This document shows positions 1-5,654 of a stretch of 5,654 nucleotides of DNA, piece after piece. The notes beneath the pieces were generated by a model. It was given only the letters and a program-made list of their open reading frames with translations. It ran no database searches and was not told the origin of the DNA. The number at the start of each line of letters is the position of its first letter. Positions within the stretch are counted from its first letter, which is position 1. The position numbers were made by a program, and so were the translations under genes. Source of the DNA: Nonlabens sp. (GTDB lineage Bacteria; Bacteroidota; Bacteroidia; Flavobacteriales; Flavobacteriaceae); NCBI GenBank assembly GCA_030731685.1, contig JANQTO010000151.1, positions 1 to 5,654 of the forward strand, written 5' to 3'.

Positions 1-988
1 GTACAGAAGTGCGCATGCTTACTCCTTTAATACCTATAGTTGCCTGTTTTTCGTAGAGTAAATCTTTACGACCTAGGCTTGGGAATTTTAAATAATCTCT
101 ACGGTTATGATACCTACCGCTAGGAATGGTAGAGTCTATGTCTTCAATTTTCAACCCTTCTAAGATTACCGCTAACGTACTGTCATGGATATTCCTATCA
201 TAAACAAATCGTACTGGATCACCATCTTTGCGCTCGTGAACACTGCGACGTATTTTTTCAAGTAAGCTACGTTTTAAGTCTAAATCAAATTCAAGTTCTG
301 AGTCTAGCGTAACTTTTATCATATGAGCCTCTATCTCCTTATAATCGAAGATACTGAAGATATAGTGTAACCTGTAGCGTATAAGGTCATCCAGCAAAAT
401 AACGTACTGTTTAGGGTCATTTTCTAACTGTGGTAATACGACAAAACGATCGAGGTGTTTTGCCATCTCTATAAGTGCATAGACGGGCTCATTTTTCTCG
501 TGCATTTCCATGCGTACTGCTAGATATCCTAGACCATCGCGCATGTGAGGGAATTCTGTCCCTTGTCCTAAAATAATGGTCGCAAGCGCTGGACTTATTT
601 TCTCATTAAAATAGGTACGTAAGTAATCTTCGTGCTGTTTGAGAACCTCTTTCTCATCTACCAAAATGATATTTTCTGAACGCAACTCCTCTTCTAGTTC
701 TTCAAGGATTTTAAAGCTGAGCGCCTGGTCTTGCTTAACGACTTCATTAATTTCATTTAATAAATCACCAGCACTAATTCCTCCCAGAATTTTTTTAGCA
801 TTCTTTCCCACTCTGTAAATACGCTGAATGGTAGCGTAGCGCACTTTAAAAAACTCATCCAGATTATTTGAAAATATCCCTAAAAAGCGCAGGCGTTCTA
901 TTAGTGGAACGGTTTTATCACTTGCTTCTTGTAGCACTCTAGCGTTAAACTTTAGCCAGCTTAACTCTCTATTTAAATACTTCTTCAT
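1..988 (-). CDS. ppk1: Polyphosphate kinase 1, N-terminal half (3' end outside window)
   Basis: Reversible transfer of the ATP gamma-phosphate onto a growing inorganic polyphosphate chain; PPK1 enzymes are usually membrane-associated. An open frame of 329 codons runs from the ATG at 988-986 to the left edge with no stop. The start gives MKKYLNRELSWLKFNARVLQ, matching the conserved PPK1 beginning. N-domain signatures follow: PLIERLRFLGI at about 28-38 and NNLDEFFKVR at 41-50, whose first asparagines lie in the ATP-binding region of the E. coli enzyme. The head domain ends with PVRFVYDR and IPSGRYHN (288-295), then the FPSLG segment. PPK1 is normally about 690 residues, so roughly half is missing, including both C-terminal phospholipase-D-like domains and the autophosphorylated histidine; catalytic integrity cannot be judged here. 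The start overlaps the stop of the SixA-like gene by 4 nt (ATGA), so translation is probably coupled. It is the last visible gene of a pdxH-sixA-ppk1 operon. Confidence 0.95.
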   Translation of the reverse strand, partial: MKKYLNRELSWLKFNARVLQEASDKTVPLIERLRFLGIFSNNLDEFFKVRYATIQRIYRVGKNAKKILGGISAGDLLNEINEVVKQDQALSFKILEELEEELRSENIILVDEKEVLKQHEDYLRTYFNEKISPALATIILGQGTEFPHMRDGLGYLAVRMEMHEKNEPVYALIEMAKHLDRFVVLPQLENDPKQYVILLDDLIRYRLHYIFSIFDYKEIEAHMIKVTLDSELEFDLDLKRSLLEKIRRSVHERKDGDPVRFVYDRNIHDSTLAVILEGLKIEDIDSTIPSGRYHNRRDYLKFPSLGRKDLLYEKQATIGIKGVSMRTSV

Positions 989-1473
989 GGTCTCAATTCC
1001 TTAGGAAACAAATGGAAACGGTTTACTCCTTTGCTTATATTTTGCCAGCTCTCGGTATCAAATTCTATGACCACGACACCCGTGGTAGGTATGTTGTCAA
1101 ATCGCTGGTCGCCTAAACTATTTGCTAGCTCTGTAAGTCCATGATTATGTGAAAATACCATGAGTGTATTCACGTCATCACTACAGGTGCGTATAACTTG
1201 TAAAAGTTGTTGTTCCTCAAAGGTGTACAGGTCTCGCTTTAATACAAGTGACTCCAAACGGTAATCTACATATTCAGTCACCAGCGTTGCTGTTTGTAGT
1301 GCTCTTGCCGCTGTACTTGTCCACACGCGGTCTGGTTTTATTCCTAGTTCTTTTAAGTGCTCTCCTATTAGGTGAGCGTCTTGTATACCACGTTGCAGTA
1401 ATACGCGGTCGTGGTCTCTCACTGGATATTCCCAGGTAGATTTACCGTGCCTTACCAAAATTAATTTCTTCAT
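985..1473 (-). CDS. sixA: SixA-like histidine phosphatase (RHG family)
   Basis: A small single-domain cytoplasmic member of the histidine phosphatase (phosphoglycerate-mutase-like) superfamily, 162 residues, close to the usual SixA length. The phosphohistidine-forming RHG motif is at residues 8-10 (H9). The phosphate-pocket arginine is R57 in TSTAARALQTA. The second catalytic histidine is H109 in VFSHNHG, where many relatives have GHNPG. No signal peptide or membrane segment is present. E. coli SixA removes phosphate from phosphohistidine on a signalling or PTS-type protein, but the substrate of flavobacterial relatives cannot be read from sequence, and the symbol reflects family resemblance rather than proven function. 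The start lies 1 nt after the pdxH stop and the stop overlaps the ppk1 start, so it is cotranscribed and probably translationally coupled with both. Being next to ppk1 suggests, but does not show, a role linked to phosphate or polyphosphate metabolism. No Shine-Dalgarno sequence is seen. Confidence 0.9.
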   Translation of the reverse strand: MKKLILVRHGKSTWEYPVRDHDRVLLQRGIQDAHLIGEHLKELGIKPDRVWTSTAARALQTATLVTEYVDYRLESLVLKRDLYTFEEQQLLQVIRTCSDDVNTLMVFSHNHGLTELANSLGDQRFDNIPTTGVVVIEFDTESWQNISKGVNRFHLFPKELRP

Positions 1474-1474
1474 T

Positions 1475-2119
1475 TTATGGTGCTAATCTTTTTATATTCC
1501 ATTTTTCTTCATTCTTTTCATATACTAAACGGTCATGCAGACGGTTAGGCCTACCCTGCCAAAACTCATAACTGATGGGCACACATGCATAGCCACCCCA
1601 AAAATCTGGTAGTGGTATGTCTCCATCCTTATATTTTTGGTCAAAATAAGCGAGCTCTGCTTCTAAATGTTCCCTAGAGGCTACAACGGTACTTTGCGCA
1701 CTCGCCCATGCACCCAGCTGGCTACCTCTCGGGCGACTGCTGTAATAAGCTTGAGATTGTTCTCTTGAAACCTTGCTCGCAATGGCTTTAATTATGATTT
1801 GCCTCTCTAGTGCCGGCCAAAAAAAGTGGATACAAACGTGATTGTTTCCTTCAATTGCGAGTCCTTTTTCTGAACCGTAGTTTGTATAAAACACAAACGA
1901 ATTGTCAGTTATTTCTTTAAGAAGTACAATGCGGTTTTTTGGAAATCCGTCAACTCCTATGGTCGTTAAGGACATGGCATTTGCTTCTTCGATAAGCTCG
2001 TGCTGTTTAGCTTCATCAAACCATGTGTTAAATAACTCAATGGGTTCCTGAGGTGCGGTTTGCTCGACTAACGCGTCTTTGTCGTATGATTTGCGTAAGT
2101 CGTGTAAATCTCTTTGCAT
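1475..2119 (-). CDS. pdxH: Pyridoxamine 5'-phosphate oxidase
   Basis: FMN-dependent oxidase that converts pyridoxine or pyridoxamine 5'-phosphate to pyridoxal 5'-phosphate, the last step of the salvage and DXP-dependent B6 routes; a cytoplasmic homodimer. The 214 residues match the usual length (E. coli about 218). Family signatures in order: RIVLLK at 63-68 (FMN/PLP contacts), FYTNYGSEK at 77-85, FFWPALERQ at 99-107, YYSSRPRGSQLGAW at 125-138, FWGGY at 173-177, EFWQGR at 185-190, RLHDR at 193-197 and the C-terminal RLAP. With a constant offset of 4 from E. coli numbering, the PLP-binding residues K72, Y129, R133, S137, R197 and H199 are all kept (K68, Y125, R129, S133, R193, H195). An in-frame stop lies at 2146-2144, so the first ATG is the natural start, and it gives the expected N-terminal LRKSY segment. 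It is first in the run with the SixA-like gene and ppk1, and a strong hairpin ends one base before its start codon. Confidence 0.97.
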   Translation of the reverse strand: MQRDLHDLRKSYDKDALVEQTAPQEPIELFNTWFDEAKQHELIEEANAMSLTTIGVDGFPKNRIVLLKEITDNSFVFYTNYGSEKGLAIEGNNHVCIHFFWPALERQIIIKAIASKVSREQSQAYYSSRPRGSQLGAWASAQSTVVASREHLEAELAYFDQKYKDGDIPLPDFWGGYACVPISYEFWQGRPNRLHDRLVYEKNEEKWNIKRLAP

Positions 2120-2120
2120 A

Positions 2121-2165
2121 ATAAAAGCGGCTTTTACCGCAAGTTACGTTAAAAGCCGCTTTTAT
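2121..2165 (-). terminator. Perfect 16-bp stem-loop, probable terminator of the CstB-like gene
   Basis: Arms at 2121-2136 and 2150-2165 are perfectly complementary over 16 bp around a 13-nt loop. The stem has a GC core (GCGGC/GCCGC) flanked by A4 and T4 runs, the form of a rho-independent terminator, although the T-run falls inside the stem. It starts 28 nt past the stop of the CstB-like gene (last base 2193) and ends one base before the pdxH ATG (2119-2117). The flanking A and T runs make it look bidirectional, but no plus-strand gene ends here. Each arm is also nearly palindromic by itself (AAAAGC-G-GCTTTT), so two binding sites for a protein are an alternative reading. Because it fills the pdxH leader, it may also act as an attenuator. 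Confidence 0.75.
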
Positions 2166-2192
2166 ATTTTAAGGAAACGATAAATCTATTCT

Positions 2193-3602
2193 TTATGGGT
2201 GAACATTTCCTTCTTCTAGAAGTACATCTTCATTTTTAATCGCTCCGTAACCACCTTGAACCTCAGTGAAGTTATGGATTCCTCTATTTTTAAGGATAGA
2301 GGCTGCAATCATGCTACGGTAACCACCAGCGCAATGCACGTAAAAATTTTGATTTTGAGGTAACGATGCAAGATGTTCATTAAGTGCTGCTAGAGATGCG
2401 AGTGATGCGTTTTTCACGTGGCCTGATTCATATTCACCAGGCTTGCGTACATCATAAACGGGTAGCTTATAGTTTGCACTTGTCATAGAATCAGCAAACT
2501 CTTTTGCGGGAATGGAGTTTACTGTTTCTACTTCGCGGCCTTCGTTTTTCCAAGCGTCAAACCCTCCTTTTAAATATCCTATTGTGTTATCAAATCCAAC
2601 TCTAGAAAGACGCGTCATGGTTTCTTCCACACGACCTTCAGGAGCAACAAGTAAGATGTGTTGCAATGTGTCTTGTATAAGTGCACCTACCCAAGGAGCA
2701 AAACCTCCATCTATTCCTATAAAAATGGAATTTGGTATGTGACCTTGTGCAAATTCTTGAGCACTACGCACATCGAGTACTACGGCACCTGTAACGGTTG
2801 CTATGTTTTCAAATTCGCTAGGTGAAAGTGCAACGCTACCTGTTTTTAAGATATCCTCTAAACTGGAATAACCTTCTTTATTCATTTTTACATTGAGTGG
2901 AAAATATGCTGGTGGTGCTTCAAGTCCATCGGTCAGTTCTTTGATAAATTCTTCCTTGGTCATGTCACTGCGCAAAGCATAATTCATCTTTTTTTGATTC
3001 CCTAAGGTATCTACGGTTTCCTTCATCATATTCTTACCGCACGCACTGCCTGCTCCATGCGCTGGGTAAACTATGACATCGTTTGCAAGTGGCATTATCT
3101 TTTCGCGTAAGCTATCATACAACATTCCTGCAAGGCTTTCCACGGTCATTTCTTCTCCTTTCTGAGCGAGGTCAGGACGGCCTACATCTCCTAAAAACAA
3201 GGTGTCGCCACTAAAAATACAGTGGTCTTTGCCGTTTTCATCTTTTAATAAATAGGTCGTACTTTCTAACGTATGTCCAGGAGTGTGTAGTGCTGTTATC
3301 GTAATATCACCTAGTTTGAAAACCTGACCGTCTATAGCCTCGATAGAGTCAAATGTTGTTTTAGCGGTTGGTCCGTATATAATGGGTGCACCCGTTTCTA
3401 GTGAAAGGGTTACGTGTCCAGAAACTAAATCTGCATGAAAATGCGTTTCAAAAATATATTTAATCTTAGAACCGATTTTTGCAGCTTTGTCCATGTATTG
3501 TTTAGTTTCTCGCAATGGATCAATGATAGCAACCTCTCCATTTGATTCTATATAGTATGCTCCTTGAGCTAAACAACCGGTGTATAATTGTTCTATAATC
3601 AT
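2193..3602 (-). CDS. CstB-like persulfide dioxygenase-rhodanese (MBL fold + pseudo-rhodanese + rhodanese)
   Basis: Predicted cytoplasmic sulfur-detoxification enzyme of 469 residues. Residues about 1-235 are an ETHE1/persulfide-dioxygenase-type metallo-beta-lactamase domain. It shows THFHADLVSGH (53-63), HTPGH (106-110), SGDTLFLGDVGRPD (131-144) and PAHG (180-183); H54, H110 and D133 are the likely mononuclear iron ligands. A first rhodanese fold (about 250-355, LDVRSAQEF...GHIPNS) has V319 where the catalytic cysteine belongs, within LLVAPEGR, and is probably inactive. A second rhodanese domain (about 365-460, YDVRKPGEY...GHVKNAS) carries C424 in HCAGGYRS. This order is that of Staphylococcus aureus CstB, which oxidises low-molecular-weight persulfides and yields thiosulfate. 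That substrate is inferred here; no sulfide:quinone reductase, CstA, CstR or TauE-type exporter is visible nearby. The start MIIEQLYTGCLAQGAYYI fits the family. The gene appears monocistronic, with its own candidate promoter and a downstream hairpin. Confidence 0.9.
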   Translation of the reverse strand: MIIEQLYTGCLAQGAYYIESNGEVAIIDPLRETKQYMDKAAKIGSKIKYIFETHFHADLVSGHVTLSLETGAPIIYGPTAKTTFDSIEAIDGQVFKLGDITITALHTPGHTLESTTYLLKDENGKDHCIFSGDTLFLGDVGRPDLAQKGEEMTVESLAGMLYDSLREKIMPLANDVIVYPAHGAGSACGKNMMKETVDTLGNQKKMNYALRSDMTKEEFIKELTDGLEAPPAYFPLNVKMNKEGYSSLEDILKTGSVALSPSEFENIATVTGAVVLDVRSAQEFAQGHIPNSIFIGIDGGFAPWVGALIQDTLQHILLVAPEGRVEETMTRLSRVGFDNTIGYLKGGFDAWKNEGREVETVNSIPAKEFADSMTSANYKLPVYDVRKPGEYESGHVKNASLASLAALNEHLASLPQNQNFYVHCAGGYRSMIAASILKNRGIHNFTEVQGGYGAIKNEDVLLEEGNVHP

Positions 3603-3624
3603 AAAAAGATATTTGAAAAAGCAA

Positions 3625-3659
3625 GCGTTAATTTATGGCTTATACTTTGTAATTAACGC
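3625..3659. repeat. Inverted repeat GCGTTAATT-N17-AATTAACGC
   Basis: Two perfectly complementary 9-bp arms lie at 3625-3633 and 3651-3659 around a 17-bp spacer, in the leader of the CstB-like gene. The outer arm touches the last base of the candidate -7 element (3659-3666), so the repeat would cover the expected transcript start. It could be an operator for a repressor or a stem at the 5' end of the mRNA; the sequence does not decide between these. Confidence 0.5.
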
Positions 3660-3666
3660 AAAAATA
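3659..3666 (-). promoter_or_regulatory. Candidate -7 promoter element of the CstB-like gene
   Basis: Read on the minus strand this is TATTTTTG, an exact match to the Bacteroidetes primary-sigma -7 consensus TAnnTTTG. It predicts a transcript start near 3650-3654 and an untranslated leader of about 50 nt. No convincing TTTG-type -33 element is seen at the expected distance upstream, so the promoter is either activator-dependent or the match is due to chance in AT-rich DNA. Confidence 0.4.
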
Positions 3667-3684
3667 AGTCAATTCATCTTTGGA

Positions 3685-3703
3685 GGTATATAGCCTTTAT
3701 ACC
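3685..3703. promoter_or_regulatory. 19-bp near-perfect dyad, candidate operator
   Basis: GGTATATAGCCTTTATACC is symmetric at 16 of its 18 non-central positions, with outer half-sites GGTATA and TATACC. It starts 18 bp upstream of the candidate -7 element of the CstB-like gene, so it overlaps where the -33 element would be. Size and symmetry fit a dimeric helix-turn-helix regulator, but no regulator gene is present in the window and I do not recognise the site as a known operator. Confidence 0.4.
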
Positions 3704-3758
3704 CTAGTAAGCAATTAATCTATGCTTAAGACGATTTAAATGATGAAATAGTCAGTGT

Positions 3759-3779
3759 TTAATGATGATTGCTCATTAA
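3759..3779. repeat. Short inverted repeat TTAATGA-N7-TCATTAA
   Basis: Perfect 7-bp arms at 3759-3765 and 3773-3779 flank a 7-bp spacer in the middle of the divergent intergenic region. The low-complexity AT-rich arms mean it could arise by chance. It lies about 80 bp upstream of the candidate promoter of the acyl-CoA ligase gene and overlaps the first copy of the ATTAATGCA direct repeat. Confidence 0.3.
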
Positions 3780-3858
3780 TGCAAAGACCTAAAACGTTAT
3801 GAATAAAATGTAGCTATAACCTTATATTTTTAAGAAATTAATGCAGTATTTTTACGAT

Positions 3859-3866
3859 TACGTTTG
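3859..3866 (+). promoter_or_regulatory. Candidate -7 promoter element of the acyl-CoA ligase gene
   Basis: TACGTTTG matches the Bacteroidetes -7 consensus TAnnTTTG exactly and lies 81 bp before the ligase start codon, predicting a leader of about 75 nt. No clear TTTG -33 element is present about 19-21 bp upstream. It is the only full match I found on this strand in the intergenic region. Confidence 0.35.
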
Positions 3867-3947
3867 AAATTTTGATTCTTAAACAGCATGATTTGTTTAC
3901 AGATTTAGAAGAGATAAGCGTTTTGTTAAACCCTAAATAATATTCTT

Positions 3948-5654
3948 ATGGAGTTAAAAAGACTCTTCGATTTCCCATATTATCAGTTAGAAAAATATGC
4001 AAGACCAGACGCACTCGTTACAAAGGTAAAAGGTGAATGGACACAAACCTCAACACAATCTTTTGTAGACCAAGCGCAAGCTGTCTCTAAAGGTCTTATG
4101 GAGCTTGGTGTTGTTACGAACGACAAGGTTGCTATCATATGCAGCGTAAACCGCACCGAGTGGAATATTATGGACATAGGTATTATGCAAACAGGTGCGC
4201 AGGATGTACCAATTTACCCTACTATATCTGAGGAAGATTATGCATACGTACTTAACCACAGTGAGTCTAAATTTGTTTTTGTATCTGATATAGAGGTCTA
4301 TAATAAATTAATGAGTATAAAGGACCAGGTTCCTAGTTTAAAAGATGTCTACTCTTTTGATGATATACCTGGATGTAAAAGCTGGATGCAAGTACAAGAG
4401 CTTGGAGAATCATCAAATCTTCAAGAAGACCTTGTTTCTCGTATGGCTGCTATTAAAGAAGATGACCTTGCTACGCTTATTTATACTTCTGGAACGACAG
4501 GTCGCCCTAAAGGTGTTATGCTATCCCATAAAAATATTGCCAGCAATGCCATAAATAGTGAAAAAAGATTGCCTATAGAGTTGGGACAGTCTAAGGCATT
4601 AAGCTTTTTACCCGTGTGTCATATTTACGAGCGCATGCTACAATATCTCTACATTTATACCGGTTGTGGTATTTACTTTGCTGAATCTCTAGAAACCATA
4701 TCAGATAATCTTAAGGAAGTTAAACCAGAAGTGATGAGTGCAGTTCCTCGATTACTCGAAAAGGTATACGATAAAATCATTGCAAAAGGTGCTGACCTCA
4801 CAGGTATAAAAAAGAAACTATTCTTTTGGGCTGTAGAATTAGGCTTGGAATGGCAACCTTATGGTGCAAACGGCTGGTGGTACGAGCAAAAACTAAGTAT
4901 TGCAAAAAAAATAATCTTTTCAAAATGGCAGGAGGCACTTGGTGGGAACCTAAGAGCAATAGCAAGTGGTAGTGCGGCATTACAACCTAGACTTGCACGT
5001 GTATTCAACGCTGCAGGTGTACCCGTTATGGAAGGCTACGGACTTACAGAAACAAGCCCAGTTATTAGTGTAAATGATATGCGTAATGGTGGCTTCAAAA
5101 TAGGAACAGTTGGTAAAATGCTAGACCATACAGACGTAAAAATTGCAGCCGATGGTGAGATTATCATCAATGGACCACAGCGCATGTTAGGTTACTATAA
5201 GGACGAAGAAAAAACCAATGAGGCCATAGACGAGCAAGGTTATTTCCACACAGGTGATATAGGTGAAATAGATGCCGAAGGTTTCTTAAAAATCACTGAC
5301 CGTAAAAAGGAAATGTTCAAAACGTCTGGTGGAAAGTACATCGCTCCTCAACTCATTGAAAACACCATGAAACAAAGCAGATTCATTGAGCAAATAATGG
5401 TTATAGGTGATGGTGAAAAAATGCCTGCTGCCTTTATACAACCTAACTTTGATTTCTTAACCGATTGGGCAAAGAGAAAAAATATCGAGTCCACAAATAC
5501 CGAAAATCTTTGCGCAAACCCTAAAGTAATAGCTCGTATACAAGAAGAGGTTGATACCTACAATGAGAAATTTGGTAACTGGGAACGCATTAAACGATTC
5601 GAACTAACTCCTGAGGTTTGGTCTATCGAAAATGAGCAGCTCACTCCTACACTC
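3948..5654 (+). CDS. Long-chain fatty-acid--CoA ligase (AMP-forming), C-terminus cut by window edge
   Basis: ANL-superfamily acyl-CoA synthetase (FadD15/ACSBG-like) that activates fatty acids with ATP to an acyl-adenylate and then transfers them to CoA, feeding beta-oxidation or lipid synthesis; soluble or peripherally membrane-bound, with no signal peptide seen. 569 codons run open from the ATG at 3948 to the right edge; an in-frame stop at 3927-3929 excludes an earlier start. Adenylation motifs in order: YTSGTTGRPKG at 179-189 (P-loop), GYGLTETSP at 363-371, YFHTGDIG at 432-439, and the fatty-acyl-CoA synthetase signature ITDRKKEMFKTSGGKYIAP at 449-467. The last visible residues, LTPTL, begin the C-terminal A10 motif, and its catalytic lysine would be expected as the next codon outside the window. 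Family members are about 590-600 residues, so about 20-30 are missing. The exact chain length used cannot be read from sequence. The gene is divergent from the CstB-like gene and has no Shine-Dalgarno sequence. Confidence 0.95.
   Translation, partial: MELKRLFDFPYYQLEKYARPDALVTKVKGEWTQTSTQSFVDQAQAVSKGLMELGVVTNDKVAIICSVNRTEWNIMDIGIMQTGAQDVPIYPTISEEDYAYVLNHSESKFVFVSDIEVYNKLMSIKDQVPSLKDVYSFDDIPGCKSWMQVQELGESSNLQEDLVSRMAAIKEDDLATLIYTSGTTGRPKGVMLSHKNIASNAINSEKRLPIELGQSKALSFLPVCHIYERMLQYLYIYTGCGIYFAESLETISDNLKEVKPEVMSAVPRLLEKVYDKIIAKGADLTGIKKKLFFWAVELGLEWQPYGANGWWYEQKLSIAKKIIFSKWQEALGGNLRAIASGSAALQPRLARVFNAAGVPVMEGYGLTETSPVISVNDMRNGGFKIGTVGKMLDHTDVKIAADGEIIINGPQRMLGYYKDEEKTNEAIDEQGYFHTGDIGEIDAEGFLKITDRKKEMFKTSGGKYIAPQLIENTMKQSRFIEQIMVIGDGEKMPAAFIQPNFDFLTDWAKRKNIESTNTENLCANPKVIARIQEEVDTYNEKFGNWERIKRFELTPEVWSIENEQLTPTL

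Larger units (their letters stand above)
3603..3947. other. Divergent intergenic region without a gene
   Basis: These 345 bp separate the start codons of the CstB-like gene (leftward) and the acyl-CoA ligase gene (rightward). The region is strongly AT-rich, and the few ATGs seen are followed within a few codons by stops, so no small gene is supported. I see no tRNA-like fold, terminator or insertion-sequence end. It holds one TAnnTTTG-type -7 candidate per direction, inverted repeats at 3625-3659, 3685-3703 and 3759-3779, and a 9-bp direct repeat ATTAATGCA at 3775-3783 and 3837-3845. It is much longer than the 1-nt to 73-nt junctions elsewhere in the window, so it probably carries the regulatory sites for both genes. 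Confidence 0.7.

Noticed and set aside
313..319. Possible internal restart or break in ppk1 near the left part of the window
   Set aside because: Reading all triplets from 988 down to 2 showed no stop codon, and the conserved segments follow each other in one frame.
1248..1439. 63-residue plus-strand open frame rich in leucine and valine, resembling a membrane peptide
   Set aside because: It lies entirely antisense to the well-supported SixA-like gene, and its hydrophobicity is a by-product of the opposite strand's codons.
2136..2150. A small non-coding RNA or riboswitch between the CstB-like gene and pdxH
   Set aside because: The gap is only 73 nt and is mostly taken up by the simple stem-loop; there is no room for or sign of a ligand-binding fold.
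2512..2742. 76-residue plus-strand open frame
   Set aside because: Antisense to the first rhodanese domain of the CstB-like gene; no recognisable motif.
3641..3649. TATACTTTG on the plus strand as a -7 element for the ligase gene
   Set aside because: It has three bases between TA and TTTG instead of two, no -33 element, and would give a leader of about 300 nt; TACGTTTG at 3859-3866 fits better.
3983..4259. Two overlapping minus-strand open frames of 64 and 69 residues
   Set aside because: Both are antisense to the N-terminal part of the acyl-CoA ligase, whose own frame is continuous and conserved.
4345..4554. 69-residue plus-strand open frame, which could suggest a frameshift in the ligase gene
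   Set aside because: The ligase frame stays open through this stretch and includes the intact YTSGTTGRPKG motif, so this is only an alternative-frame shadow.
4798..4980. 60-residue minus-strand open frame
   Set aside because: Antisense to the ligase gene, low complexity, no motif.

Overview
The window looks like ordinary chromosomal DNA from a member of the Bacteroidetes, most likely a marine Flavobacteriaceae. This is inferred from the AT-rich sequence, the lack of Shine-Dalgarno motifs before the genes, two candidate promoter elements matching the Bacteroidetes TAnnTTTG -7 consensus, and the character of the proteins. No phage, insertion-sequence, CRISPR, tRNA or rRNA signature was seen. 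There are five protein genes, and the two at the edges are cut by the window.

Positions 1-2119, minus strand: a tightly packed run transcribed right to left, pdxH (pyridoxamine 5'-phosphate oxidase, makes PLP), then a SixA-like histidine phosphatase, then ppk1 (polyphosphate kinase, N-terminal half only). pdxH and the phosphatase gene are separated by 1 nt, and the phosphatase gene and ppk1 overlap by 4 nt (ATGA), so they almost certainly form one operon. Positions 2121-2165 hold a perfect 16-bp inverted repeat that ends one base short of the pdxH start codon. It is probably the terminator of the gene before it.

Positions 2193-3602, minus strand: a three-domain sulfur-metabolism enzyme made of a persulfide-dioxygenase-type metallo-beta-lactamase domain, a rhodanese domain without its catalytic cysteine, and an active rhodanese domain. 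This is the layout of CstB, which oxidises persulfides to thiosulfate.

Positions 3603-3947: a 345-bp divergent intergenic region with no gene. It holds a candidate promoter for each flanking gene and several inverted repeats that could be regulator sites. Positions 3948-5654, plus strand: a long-chain fatty-acid CoA ligase that runs off the right edge just before its C-terminal catalytic lysine.

The genes cover separate housekeeping tasks (PLP supply, polyphosphate synthesis, sulfide/persulfide detoxification, fatty-acid activation). I see no convincing novel system. The points most worth a second look are the hairpin abutting the pdxH start, the CstB-like domain layout, and the dyads in front of the CstB-like gene.
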